Below, one piece after another: positions 28,131 to 39,655 of a stretch of DNA of 64,000 bases. A model generated the notes under the pieces. The model did no database searches. It worked only from the letters and a program-made list of their open reading frames with translations, and was not told the origin of the DNA. Position 1 is the stretch's first letter. The number at the start of each line of letters is the position of its first letter. Source of the stretch: Scatophagus argus (taxonomy: Eukaryota; Chordata; Actinopteri; Scatophagidae); assembly GCF_020382885.2 (NCBI RefSeq), contig NC_058512.1:9450802-9514801 (forward strand), written 5' to 3'. A program made the position numbers and the translations under genes.

Positions 28131-30993
28131 ATCATTGTGAAAGAGATGTGTGTGAATGTGGTGAAGGCACATGTGTCTCGCGTATGTCTGTTCGGTGAAA
28201 GAGAGAGGCAGACAGGTGAAAAGAGAGATGGAGAAAGAGCGAGACATGTCGCTGCACCCTCAGGACGTCTCTTCTTTCTGAGCAGCTGTTGTCTGAGAGC
28301 TGGAGGCAGCACTGCGGCGCCCTGTCAACTCCTTCTCCCACAGAAGCCCCCGTGCATGCAAAGCAGGCTCAGGCTGCCCTCTCTCCTTGGCCACGCTTTT
28401 CCGCCCCTTTTTGTCTGCGTCTATAACAAACACCTCTTTATTTTCTGGCCCTCTCTCTGAAAGCCAAATCTTTATTCAAATCAATTTCAAGCCATCAAAC
28501 GCGGTGTGCTCGGTAATGGCTACAACACGCACAAACACAACACGCAGCAAGTGAGACAATTTTAAGGGAAAGAACATTTCAAGGGCAGGGTCTGATAAGG
28601 AAAAGAAAATGCTTTTTTTTTCAGAACAAATTGATTGTGCACTACAAGATGCATTAATCCCCCAGCACAGGAAAAATAAATAAAAATGTTCGATATGCTC
28701 CGATGTCAGAGATCAATGACTCGCATACAAACCACTGAAACTAGTTTCAACTTATTTTCACTGACAGTAGCTGGGCAGGTTGCTCATATTTCACACGGTG
28801 TTGCATTATGAAAACAGTCCAAAACTAAATCTGCTTGGTCAGTTATTTAGCATCAGCAGAGATGATAAAGAATATAATATACAACCTTATTTCTGAACTG
28901 TATTCAAAGATATAATCTGCCGTATAGTTCTTGTGGTTAAGCCAGCTACACTGTTTAACCGTGGCTTAGCTGGATTACAATTTTACAATTTAGCATAATT
29001 TACAAATGTACAAATTTAGTGACATTTTTTAATGAGAATTTGCAAGCGACGTGTTCCTGTGAAAAACAATCCAGTTGATAAAGTAACTAAAGTTGTCAGA
29101 CAAAAGTAATGGAGTGAGAAGTACAAAGTGGCGTTTAAGAATAAGGTAATATAAAATGGAAATGCTCAAGCAAACAAGAACCTCGAGTTTGTATTTCAGT
29201 ACAGTACTTGAGTAAATAAACTTAGTTACATTGCATGACTGGTGGAGAATGGTGGACAAGATGACCCCAGGACCTCCTAACTAGTTAATCCATACATAAT
29301 GCAAGGACTAATGTTTGGACAATATCTTCACAGAGAGCTGTCACAAGCTGCTGATTATATCTCGGGGGTGAGAGTATAATTAACCAAGTTGTATCGTATA
29401 AAGAGTTCTAGTAATTTCCCAGTGCTCTGGATATTGTCCCATTCAGTTTCTGCACCCTCATTTACTTAATAAGTGATTAGCGTCTTAAAGGGACTTTCAC
29501 ATTTCCTCAGATGATGTGACCATTAGGAAGGCAGCAAAACCATTTTGGACTCCTGAAAGCTGCACACATACATTTGACTTTAAGAGAAATGTGTCTTTAA
29601 TTGGCTTTGGCACATTTGTTTCATATGGAGAAGGCATACAACAAGAGATGGTACACGGAGAGTAGTAGGACAAAGAAGTAGGATGACTGTCATTCAAACT
29701 GTTCAGCTGCGGTGCTGTTATCCTTAAGGTGCCTGTTGATCGACCATTTGCAGTGACGACTACTGCTCACAACTGGAGGACAACAGTTTCGGATACTGAT
29801 GCTCAACAGCTTTGGAAACTGGAAGCTGCTAAACTGGACTGGTTGGGATCAGCATTTTTATATTAATCGTACCTCAAGTGATGTAAAAAAAAAAACCTTG
29901 TCCTGATGACAGCACAACAAACTGACATGGATTTTTCTCTACAATTACAATCTGCTGTTACATTACATTGTTGACAAAATGCTGCCACCAAGTGGTGTGT
30001 GTTGAAACTACATCAATTTAATCAATAATAAACTGGACCTGCAGCTTGTTTAGCCTTTTGTCACGTTAATGGTTGTACACACAGATGTGTTGTGCGAACA
30101 AGTTTGTGTCAAAGCTGGAAAATCTGACCCATGTGATATTTAATGGAAACCTTTCACACATAGCGTTGCATTTTTGATTTCATTTTTCAAACTGCAGTTT
30201 TGCATAAGGTGCAATACAAACTAAAAAAACTCTGAATACAGCAGTTGGATATTTTTTGATAAAAACCACACAGTTTGCACAAATACTGACTGAACTCAGG
30301 ATCATGCAGAAGACTCAAGGTTATTTTTTATTATTTAATGTATGTTTTTGACCATAGAAAGATATTGGAGCTCATTGAAGTTCCTCATGAAGGAGATATG
30401 GATAGTTAGACCCCATACATGTTGTGCCTCAGTGTTTATAAACCACGTTTTAGTTGTTCAGACCTGTTGCTGTCTGCTGACTCCTCTGTGGTTTGAGGCA
30501 TTCAAACATGGTGAACTTGTTGAACTTCCCACCACACCCCGATAAGTGGCATCACAACAGTCTTTTCTTCCAGAGAACAGTGGCTTCAAAGTGTCACACT
30601 CCTCATAAATGAAACCACTGCGGCAGTAATTTTCTGTCTATGCCTGTAATTCTTTAATTATCGCAGTCACATTTTTATTTTCTGCGTTGCAAGTGTTGCT
30701 GCTGCCTTCTCATTGAAAGACACTGAAAAAGCAAAAAGTTTAATTATGTCAGTTTGACAGGAAAAAAAAAAAAAAATTACAACACATACGATCAACTTCT
30801 GCAGCAACTTCCTGTTTCATGTTGGGGCATCAACCAAAAAGCCTTACTATTATAGCGAGAAATAGAAATATAGTAAAATATAAAATCGACATTATTTTTA
30901 GTATTTGCCACAGCTAGACGTTTCTGCTGATTAAAAAACCTTTAAATACAGGTGTCCTGGGTGTACAGTTTACGTTTTCAGTAACTGGATGCC

Positions 30994-30998
<5 letters not shown>

Positions 30999-31036
<38 letters not shown>
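30999..31036. repeat. (GT)n microsatellite upstream of tescalcin
   Basis: A perfect GT run of nineteen units ending about 390 bases upstream of the tescalcin start codon. A second run lies 108 bases further on. Confidence 0.95.
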
Positions 31037-31040
<4 letters not shown>

Positions 31041-31141
31041 TCTCGCTCTCTTTGCAGTCCACCCTCCCTGTGTGGACAGTAGCCCGTTCACAGCGAGTGA
31101 ATAAATAAGAATTAATAATTCAAACCGCAGCCTGTTGTTCC

Positions 31142-31144
<3 letters not shown>

Positions 31145-31177
<33 letters not shown>
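31145..31177. repeat. second (GT)n microsatellite upstream of tescalcin
   Basis: A perfect GT run of about sixteen units, in the same orientation as the run at 30999-31036, followed immediately by a GC-rich stretch (31178-31290) that probably holds the tescalcin promoter or 5' untranslated region. Confidence 0.95.
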
Positions 31178-31178
<1 letters not shown>

Positions 31179-31423
31179 CGTCATCAGGCGGTAGTTGCGG
31201 AAGTGGCCTGCGCTGCTGTTTGCAGAGGATGAGACCTGCCTGGAGACCGAGCAGGAAACAGGAGGTGTGTGAGCGCGGGGTCTGCCATACAAACAAACAA
31301 ACACTCAGGTGGAGATGGATGATACATGATCATCTGAGATCAACAGTTTCGGTTCATATCTGACCTGCCTTTGGATAACGTGCAAATTAGGCTGCATAGG
31401 GAGGAGATTTTTCTTCCCGAGGT

Positions 31424-33615
31424 ATGGGTGTACTACAGTCCTTACCTGGCCAACCAGAATACGTTGATCTGGCAGAAAAGACTGGCTGTGAGTAGTCATC
31501 TTTATTGTTTTTACGTTAGTGTCCAGTGCGTATGGCTTCTTTAAGATATTAGTCACACATGTAGGGGGGGTTGTGAAAACATGAGCCTAACTGAACCGGA
31601 AATCTGATTTTAATTCACTCTAATTTCAGTTCGGTCTTGTCTTAAAGGAGAAATCCGACCATTTTAACGTCATATCTGTATGTGTTAACCAAAGATATTA
31701 TAATTATTTCCCTTTTGTGTGACTAAACATGTCCAGCATCTCTGGTATCTGAGGAAGACCAGTCTGTTTGGTGCAGTGGTAATGAATAATTTACACTGAA
31801 AGTTCATGGAAGTGTAAGTTTACCCAGTTTACTAAGGGAGGTGCGGTTAATAATAGATCAGACACTGTATTGAAAGCTTTGGACAAAACAGTTCAAGAGA
31901 AAGAGATAAATCAAACAGATAGCTGGCTTTTTCTTTTTATTTTTCTTGTACGCCACAATAGCTAAGGAGGTGACAGCTGCAGAGTGAAAAACACATGTTT
32001 TACATAAAATGTAAATATTCAAATCTTCTGCCTTGAAAGCCTCCAGTTAAACCTGTGAGGGACTAAAGAGCTCAAGAACCACCCCACTTCAGTTAAATGT
32101 CAAAATGACTCACGTCTAATAGATTTGAGGAGTTTTATGTTTACTTTTGTGTTTCAGGAGGGATTAGTTAAGTTGTTATTAAGGCACAAGAACTGACACT
32201 AGTCCAAAGGTCTTCTCTGTTTTCAGTTTCATTTGAACAGATCGGAGTCCTGCATAAAAGATTTAAGCAGTTGAGCCACAATGAAGAAACCTTGCGGTAA
32301 GTCAGATTTGTGTGATTTTTACGTGCAAAGTGGCGTGGAATTTATGTTTTATAAGCAAATTACTTTCCCTGACAAATGGGCTTTACCAGCATTCTTCGGA
32401 ACTAGAAACCTGCCTAACAGGTTTTCGTCTGCATGCATGTTGACAACTTGCGATTCTATATTATGTGACACTCCTTAAAATCCTTTTTCCACCCTCAGGA
32501 GAGATCACTTCAATGAAATCCCAGATCTAGCATGCAATCCCATCCGCTCACAGATCATCGAGGCCTTCTTTGACAGAAGGTACAGCAAAGATAATTTTTT
32601 TTATTCTTGTGCCTTGTGCTTGGGATAAAATGTCATGACTGACTCCTTTTGTTTTAATCAGAAACTTCCGTCAGAATGGTGAGGGGACTGTCGAGGAGAT
32701 CGGCTTCGAGGAGTTTCTGGTGGTCATGTCCCATTTCAGACCGCCATCGCTGCACATGACGGAGGACCAGCGTGAGGGCGTCAGGAAGGAGAAACTGAGA
32801 TGTGTGTCTCCAAACAAATCACACGATCACCTGCTCGGCTCTTTCTGTGGCTGGCGCTCAGCTGTTAAAACTGATGGTTGTGGTTTTCTCTGCAGTTTTA
32901 TTCAACATGCATGACACAGACAACGATGGGACGATAACCTTGGAGGAATACAGACATGTAAGGCTGCGCACACAAAAAAAAAAGCAGTTTGAAAACTTTT
33001 TTAAGTGACCACCGTGTGTCACCATGAGTTTATCATGTGGGTTTTGCTGTCATCTTTGTTTTTATCAGCATCACCTGACCTTTTTCAGCTGACTTGTGAA
33101 GGTGATTAAATGTCAGCCGCCTTTTTGTAGTAGAAGTCTTGTAGTCAGCGCAGTGACATCATTTCATTTCAACTGTTGTTTTCACATGTCCAGGTGGTGG
33201 AGGAGCTGTTATCTCTCAGCGGGGCACTGGGGAAGGACACAGCCAAAAGCATTGCTGATGCAGCCATGTTGGAGGTGGCCAGCATTTCAATGGGTCACAT
33301 GGTACGTAAGCTGTAGTATCCCAAAGGTATCGTTAAGCACAATTTGTTTGCACGATGTCAGTAACTTTCACTTTCTCACGTGCAGGAACCTGATGAGTTC
33401 TATGAGGGAATCACATTTGAACACTTCCTCAAGGTTGGTACACTACGATGTGTATGTTTTCTAAAACCACGTCCTTTGTTAACTGCCATATTTTCAATGT
33501 CCATACACTTTAAATCATGTAAAACTCTCTGTTTTAGTTGCTGAGTGGCTTCGAAATTGAATCAAAGATGAACATTCGCTTTTTGAATATGGACACAACA
33601 ACCTTATGTAAGTGA
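31424..33615 (+). CDS. tesc: tescalcin, calcineurin-homologous EF-hand protein
   Basis: Eight exons join without a phase error: 31424-31487, 32227-32296, 32499-32579, 32662-32801, 32896-32957, 33194-33301, 33386-33433 and 33538-33615, giving 216 aa (human about 214). All introns are GT-AG. Tescalcin is an N-myristoylated calcium-binding protein that binds and stabilises the Na+/H+ exchanger NHE1 and can inhibit calcineurin. The protein starts MGVLQS, so Gly2 is available for myristoylation. The only canonical EF-hand loop is [12 protein letters not shown] at about residues 125-136, with Asp at positions 1, 3 and 5 and Glu at 12. Family landmarks include [21 protein letters not shown] and a C-terminal [12 protein letters not shown]. 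Teleosts can carry more than one copy, so I give no a/b suffix. Nearest neighbour is the cytokine gene, transcribed towards it. Confidence 0.95.
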
Positions 33616-34330
33616 TATTGGTACACTAAACTGTGCAGTGACTCTGCGAAATCTCAGATGAGCCATTATCACGGTTTGACTATAACGGTAACTATCTGCT
33701 GTTTCCTGCACCAGTTTGTCGCTTGCATTGAATATATGCCTTACTCATGTTTGATTAACTATGCAAATTGAAAGCAAATGTGTACTGTGGCTGCATTAGG
33801 AGTAGTTTACTTTATTGTAAGCAATAATATGAGATAAGTAGTCAAATAACAAACAGCCTTTTGGCAGCACAACAAAGCAATAATCAAATATCCATGCCTG
33901 GAGTAATATACTATGCATGCAAATTTGGATGCTTGACAAATGTCTGAAAATGTTCATGCAATAAGTCAATAACTCTCAGTAATCAGGGATATGAGCTTTC
34001 TCTTTAAGTATATCTGGATGTGTCTAAGTCAAAAGTCTGGAATGTAATTTGTTCGTGTTACAAATATGACACTTGGAGCATAAATTTGCACAGTAAAAGA
34101 CCTCAAGGAAACTGATCTCGCTTCAGTTCATGATGTGTACTTGTCATAAAAAAGGAAACGGGAGCGCTGTCATGCAAGATTAAATGCTTAAGGGCAGTAT
34201 CTGATTATCTTATTTAAGAATAGGAGGAGATACAAGTCACAATATTCATGTCAAAAATCTATTACTCCCAGCCCAGAAAATCAGTGTGAAAGCAATCTAA
34301 GAATAACTGCGAGTGGATTACAAATAGGAA

Positions 34331-34513
34331 GTTATGTTGGTGAAGTGGTTACAGTGTATACCAGATGCAGTGACCACAACATCCAGTTTGGGTCTGATAA
34401 AGGATCTTTGTTGTCACACCCATCTCTCTTTCTTTCTCATTTTTCCCACCAGCTCATTTTACTGTCACCATTAATTAAAAGGCTTAAATCACCAAAAATA
34501 AATAAATAAATTC
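34331..34513 (+). repeat. tRNA-derived SINE remnant
   Basis: The head reads TTGGTGAAGTGGTTAC (A-box-like), followed by CAGTTTGGGTCTG (B-box-like). A body with 'tttgttgtcac...catctctctttctttctc' and a tail of AAATAAATAAATAAA follow. It lies in the same orientation as the copy at 16393-16548 and, although diverged, matches the plan of common percomorph SINEs. Confidence 0.65.
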
Positions 34514-35449
34514 CTTCCTTCCTTTGAGGCATTTATCTATACCTGATTATTTTATCTGTAGCCTCTGGTGTTGATGTACTGACAGATGTTGAGTTTTTGT
34601 GTTATCTGTTGGATGTGTACTAACAACTTATTATTTCCTGTGAATGCCAGACGATAGACTGTCTAAAAATGTGGCCATCAGCACTTTTGCTGCACTTTGA
34701 CTTCTCACTTCAGTCAGGTGTATACTGCCCTCCACAGGTCAAACTATGTAAAGCATATTAAATGAAAATGAACCTGCAACTGACAAGTCTGTGTAATGTC
34801 TATAGCAGAGAATTTGGATAATGCGAGAAAAAAAATGTGTGGTGCAGTGCTTTTAACATGAAATATGGATAACTGATCAGATATCATTTTTACAATCCAT
34901 GTCAGAGTATCACATAGGCTTTTACTTTGTGAAGCTACCCATGTTTTACAATAAAATATGCCATGTGTAACTTTGGTTCCGCTTTCATATGTGTTCATTG
35001 CTTGACAGCCATATTGAGTGTCGCTTATCTGGCCACCTCTCTTTGGTTCTGTAGAGAAATACTGCAAATGTGCAACAATATCCATCATCTATCAGCAGAT
35101 GATAACTTTTGTGATCCATCAGTCATCAGGTTTGTTTCAGTTTGTCCAGTACTTTGGTAGTAGTACTAATGACATCCCCATCAGCCTCAGCTGTACTTCG
35201 TGTTTAATGGTAATTGGTACATGATAGCAGACTAACACGCTGAATTAAGATGGCGAACACGGTGTAGGACCTGCTGAGCGTTATTGTGTTAACTTTGAGC
35301 CTTTTAGTATGCTGATGTGAGGTACAGCCCACAGAAAACAATACTGCCACTGAGCATGATTTTTTTTTTCTATTCAACCTTGAACACTGACACTGCAGGA
35401 GTCAACACAGTTTGAAAGAGCCGTTACAGCAACAGGACCTGAGTTAAAT

Positions 35450-35540
35450 CTTTAGTCCTGTCCAGCTTTGGTGGGGTTTGCATGTTCTTCCCTGTGTTGG
35501 TGTTGAAATTGTGCAGGTTTTCCTCCAACGGGCAAGAAAT
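35450..35540 (+). repeat. fragment of a dispersed teleost repeat
   Basis: The words 'gtggggtttgcatgttctt', 'ccctgtgttgg' and 'gcaggttttcctcc' follow the order of a widespread fish repeat (canonical form near 'gcatgttctccctgtg...gggtttcctcc'). It is degraded and short. Confidence 0.45.
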
Positions 35541-36504
35541 ACACGTAGGTCAGGTGGACTACAGAGTGTTTTACAGTGGGAAACAAATAGTGCACCTGCT
35601 GGGGAAGACTTTGTCGCTCTCTTATCTTGTAACTCATGAAGTGCGTGGTGAAAATGAACAAATATCTTAGATGGAAAACTGACTGCTGCCCTGAGGTACC
35701 CTCTCTGAATGTGCCTTAAATAGAGCAGAGTTATAACAGGGAACTTGATTCATGACCTAGAGTGAATTCCCCATCTACTTCCAGTTTCCCGAGAGCTTGT
35801 GATCTGAGGAAAGTTTAGTAAAGCATTACTTCATTCTATGATAAATATTTGGTATCTACATTTTAAATGTTTACGTAGAGATGACAAGCTTGCATGATGT
35901 GTCTGTTACTCATCTATTTCAGAAGTTTTTTTTCTTCAAAATTTCATCCCACCCCCGCACCCTGATATAGATCAGGATGCAAGGGTGCAAACCACACATA
36001 CAGTTATCTGACCCACACACACCCACACCTTGTGACTGGCCAGACAGCCGTCCAGTTTCATGAAATCTTTCCTATCTGATGCAGCCTTGTGTTGAACACA
36101 TGCGTCACTCTGAGCTGATATCACACAGTCAGCGTCTCAGAAGCTTCCTGATTTTCTTTTAACCCTTTTTGATGGACTTGATCTGTGCAGAACTCAGCAC
36201 ATGATACTATACTATTTTTTACACTTGTAGAAAACAAAGAAAAAAACTTCTCTCAGTAGATTGGTGCGGAAACAGATCGTGTTGTTGAAAGTGCACATTG
36301 ATGCAGCAACGAAAAATAAAGGAAAGATCATAGAAGTAGAGCTGCAAAGTATCTTTTAATATTTCTGTTTACAGCAAATAAGCTTAAATCAGCACAACCT
36401 TACATAACATTTTAAACAAATTAAATATATGTAACTTGTATAGACACACCTTTACACTCTTGATCTTTTAACAGCACTCCTCTTAACAGAAACATGTAAG
36501 AAAA

Positions 36505-36525
36505 TAAATATTAAATAGCATAAAT
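36505..36525 (-). promoter_or_regulatory. AU-rich element in the cytokine 3' untranslated region
   Basis: On the minus strand three ATTTA pentamers occur within 21 bases (36505-36509, 36512-36516, 36521-36525), about 125 bases after the cytokine stop codon. Clustered AUUUA motifs are a known instability signal in vertebrate cytokine mRNAs. Use in this gene is inferred from position. Confidence 0.45.
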
Positions 36526-36647
36526 AGGCTTCATCGCACTGATGTATCTGCCGCCTTCATATTCACTTATCTTTTTGAGTCTTTATCAACCCGGTCAGTT
36601 TAACTGTTGTTGAAAGCAGACTGTCTAAGGCCAGCCTTAGGTCATCC

Positions 36648-37913
36648 TCAGAAGAAGAGTACATTACTTTCTATCCACCTTCTGCACATTTTGTTTCTAA
36701 GAGTCCTCAGTTCTCGGGAAACATTCGACAGGAACTCCTTGTAGGTCTTCAGGACCACGCAGCCGTAGACCTTCTGCTGGAAGACGTTCTGAGGTGGAGG
36801 TAGTGTTGTCGGCCCCCCTGCTGGCTCCGGTACAGGCAGGTTCGGGAAGAGGCTCTGATAAAAACTGTTTATGAGGGCAGCCAAGATCTGGCTGCGAGCA
36901 CTGACAGTGGTGAGCTGGTTCAGCAGTGGGCTCGTGGGCGACTGTAAGTCTGTCTGCTGCTCGTGCACCCGTTTTAAATGCTGGAGGAAGGCTTGGAGAT
37001 GTGTGGAGATGCTTGCTATCTTCTCTGAGGGCTCCAGGCCAGAGATGTTGGGGTCAGGGTTGTCGTTAATTGACACCTTGCAGAAGAGCTCTGACATTTC
37101 CCCTTGAGAGGCTTTCTGTTAAAAAAAAAAAAAAGAAGTCACACATCTCAAAAAGGAGCTGACTAATCAGCATATTATGTTTAAAGGTGGATTTATCAAA
37201 ATAAGATACAGCAGTTTTATGTCTGCACTCACATATGTTTTGATTAGGTCGACAGATTCCTTCTGTATGAGTCTGGTCACCTTCAAAGTCTGTTGCAGAG
37301 AAGGCAGAGAATTCCCACACTGCTGGCTTCTGCTTGCTGCCACAGTTCTTGTTGAATCAACAGCCATAACCAGCAGGAGAGAGAGTAATGCTGAGGAGAA
37401 AGGAACTGGTCAGCTAAGGTTATCCTTCATACCAGCAGTGAGGGGAACTTCATTTTAAAGCCACAAATGGAAGGTGTAAGGGATAAAAATAGATTCTTCA
37501 CTTAAGATTCTTCATTCGGCAAGTGAAAAAGAAAGCTCTGCCACATTATCAGTTCAAACATTTTATAAAATCACATGCTGTGACTATAGTTTTCTTAGAT
37601 GCCAACAAACATCAGTCTCTTCAAATACTGGGCAGATTGTCCAAAGAGTTTAAAAACTGAAAACTGCTTCATTGATGCTGTAACTAGACTGTGTTCAAAA
37701 AACTGTTAAACGGTAAAACTGAATGTGAAACTTCAGTCAGTTTCAGGCTGCTGTAGGCAGCATAAAGAATAATAACATGCACAATAGAGAAGCGAGAAAA
37801 GATGCAACTGTATGTAACTGTAGTATTGTGGTAGAAAAGTAGATGTGATAAAACTTACTTGCTGCTGGTTCCTTAAACAGTTGAAAATGCATGCTCTTTA
37901 CATGACCATTCAT
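36648..37913 (-). CDS. m17: IL-6-family cytokine, M17/LIF type
   Basis: Three exons on the minus strand, 37859-37913, 37233-37390 and 36648-37115, join in phase to 226 aa. The product should be a secreted four-helix cytokine signalling through a gp130-type receptor and JAK-STAT, as for fish M17 and mammalian LIF/CNTF. The N-terminus carries a hydrophobic signal segment around residues 19-30 (LLSLLLVMAV). Two in-frame ATGs exist, at 37911-37913 and seven codons later at 37890-37892. I chose the first, but the second gives a more usual signal peptide. Helix A is near LQQTLKVTRLIQKESVDLIK (51-70). Cysteines occur at 43 and 83, in YGCVV and in NKMC, a pattern compatible with two disulphides. The motif NPDPNISGLEPSEKI is one I associate with fish M17. 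A short tail, RRWIESNVLFF, follows the last helix. LIF and M17 naming overlaps in fish. Confidence 0.85.
37859..37913 (-). other. m17: first coding exon of the M17/LIF cytokine
   Basis: This 55-base exon is too short to stand out as an open frame. It reads MNGHVKSMHFQLFKEPAA and one extra base, then a GTAAGT donor. Phase 1 matches the acceptor of the next exon at 37390, where ACA (Thr) is completed and the hydrophobic signal segment begins. Confidence 0.75.
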
Positions 37914-38046
37914 ACTCCTCTCAGTATCACAGGCAAATTGCGCAGACTTGTCATAATCACACTCCTTTCAAACTTTTTAAAAAGACAGAAACCACACATT
38001 TGTCATCAAAGGAGGAAATGACGTGCACTTTGTGAGGCAACCAAAT

Positions 38047-38055
38047 TTCCCAGAA
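38047..38055. promoter_or_regulatory. candidate STAT-binding site upstream of the cytokine
   Basis: TTCCCAGAA fits the palindromic TTCnnnGAA consensus and lies about 134 bases upstream of the cytokine start codon. An ATF/CRE-like TGACGTG lies at about 38019-38025. STAT-driven feedback is usual for this cytokine family. Function here is inferred from one motif. Confidence 0.3.
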
Positions 38056-38740
38056 TTTCCTCCTTTTCTTTCACATGTGCATTTTTTTTTCTTTCAAATG
38101 GGCAGTGTCCCTGCATGCCTGCTCACAGGTCAGGCATGTCAGGACGTTGTCTAATGACCATTAGATGTATGACCATGCAGTATAGTGCAAAGTGTTTTTA
38201 ACAGCACCTCCTTTTTGTGGACTCAATAAATAGTCACAAATCTGATATATTTAAATTGCTTGATTAACATTAGGCTACTGCATCCAGAAAACAGCAAATA
38301 ATTTAAGGATCGAGGTCAGCCTGCCTTTTGACACAGTTCAGTGATATACCTTTATACTGCCATCTAGAGAGCATGGGTGAGAAGGTGAGAACAAAGTGGG
38401 AAGTAAGTAAAAGTGAGCTCACCGCATTGCACAAAGTTGCCCAGTGATGGTCTGTATTATGAGCTTTCTACATGAAAAGTGCAAATGCAGCTTTCGAGTA
38501 ACAAGTAAAGTTCCTTAAATTCAAATGAGAGCATGCAATACTATAACAGTCTAGTGCCAAGAGGAGGTTTTGTGGTTCTTCCAATGGCTTTACTGGCTTA
38601 GATAATTCAATAACAAAATCCACACATTCCACGACAGTTAACTCACAAAGTTTACCTTAATATCAAAGGTGATGATAAAATGCAAGTAAAATTCTGCAGT
38701 GTGTGACAACAGAGGTGGTTTCATCCAGACAAAAGTAGTA

Positions 38741-38957
38741 TACAGAGTCAGCCAAAATAATGTATACACACATCGGGAAAAAAAAGGGTAATGCAATCTG
38801 TTGGGAAAACATTGTACAAGAGTACACAGTGTTATTGTAATTTGATCAAACTTTGAAAGAGTTATCTTTATGTATAGAAGTACTTATACACATTAAATAT
38901 TTATGCTTGTTTTTCTTTTCCTGATGTGTGTACACATTATTTTTGGCTGACTCTGTA
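38741..38957. mobile_element. MITE with near-perfect terminal inverted repeats
   Basis: The left arm TACAGAGTCAGCCAAAATAA and the right arm are complementary over about 36 bases with very few differences. Inside the arms both read towards ACACACAT. A TA lies immediately outside each end (38739-38740 and 38958-38959), consistent with a TA target duplication of the Tc1/mariner superfamily. The interior is about 145 bases and has no coding frame. This is a non-autonomous element, and the similarity of its arms suggests it is younger than the Tc1 copy at 14.5 kb. Confidence 0.8.
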
Positions 38958-39655
38958 TATGAGAATTGTCTCAAAAACAATCCCTGAAATGTGTCCTGAC
39001 ATCAACTTTCTGCTGAATTTTGTCAGTAACAGTGTGACAGCTGCTCCTCAGACCACGTGTGTGCTTTGGCAACAATATTTTCATGCGGACATTTGTGCAG
39101 GAAACTGACAAGGTCACAGGAAATGCGTTTCTCAATCAGAAACTTTTACAAGTACGTAAAGAAAATGATTTGCTTGACTAAGCCAGGCAATATATCAGTG
39201 TCATCACACCACAAACTGACCCTTTGTGGTTTCAAGCAGAATGATTTCATTATAACTGATGATGATTGTGTTGCATCCTCCAATGTTTTTCTTTAATACA
39301 TGAGGAAGAACCGGATAATTATGTAAAATTTGAAAATGACAAGCTGGGTTTTTCATATGTTGTCTAATTCTTTGAGGGGTGAAGGTCACTTCTGCTTTAT
39401 GACCCCTATGATGTGTTTAGGACCAGCTGTGTGCGTCACGTTTTGTTCTGTGTGGGAGCAACAGGTTAACGTTGCACCGAAACTGAAACACCTCACTGAA
39501 ACACCTCACTGAGAGCTGACATGATCCACACTTTTTGTGTTGCTGTTGCTGGTGGTCACGTCTCGGTTTCAAGCATCCACACTAGATGCTGCTTTGCTGT
39601 CAAACCACTGATTACTTGAGAAAAGACTGGGGGAACTCAACGCACCACAACCCTG

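Larger units (their letters stand above)
16024..30998. other. gene-poor DNA upstream of tescalcin
   Basis: No exon chain is recognisable in these 15 kb. Scattered open frames of 60-130 codons lack splice-site support or family resemblance. The stretch holds a SINE remnant, two other dispersed-repeat fragments, CA/GT microsatellites and a few low-AT islands, such as 28200-28400. Some blocks, for example 17040-17290, look compositionally unlike their surroundings, but function cannot be judged without alignment to other fish. Confidence 0.55.
33616..36504. other. region between the convergent tescalcin and cytokine genes
   Basis: It should contain the tescalcin 3' untranslated region at the left end and the cytokine 3' untranslated region at the right end, because the two genes are transcribed towards each other. 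I see no further exon. It holds a SINE remnant and a fragment of another dispersed repeat, listed separately. Candidate AATAAA signals occur on the + strand (near 34951 and 36315), but none can be chosen. Confidence 0.55.
37914..39655. other. cytokine upstream region and intergenic DNA
   Basis: It contains the presumed cytokine promoter near 37914-38100 and a short inverted-repeat element at 38741-38957, listed separately. I see no exon with family resemblance. A small direct repeat of 'gaaacacctcact' occurs twice at about 39482-39510. Confidence 0.5.

Noticed and set aside
27920-28460. Open frames of 119 and 130 codons on opposite strands
   Set aside because: Both run through the GT microsatellite and give His-Thr or Cys-Val repeats; no family resemblance or splice context.
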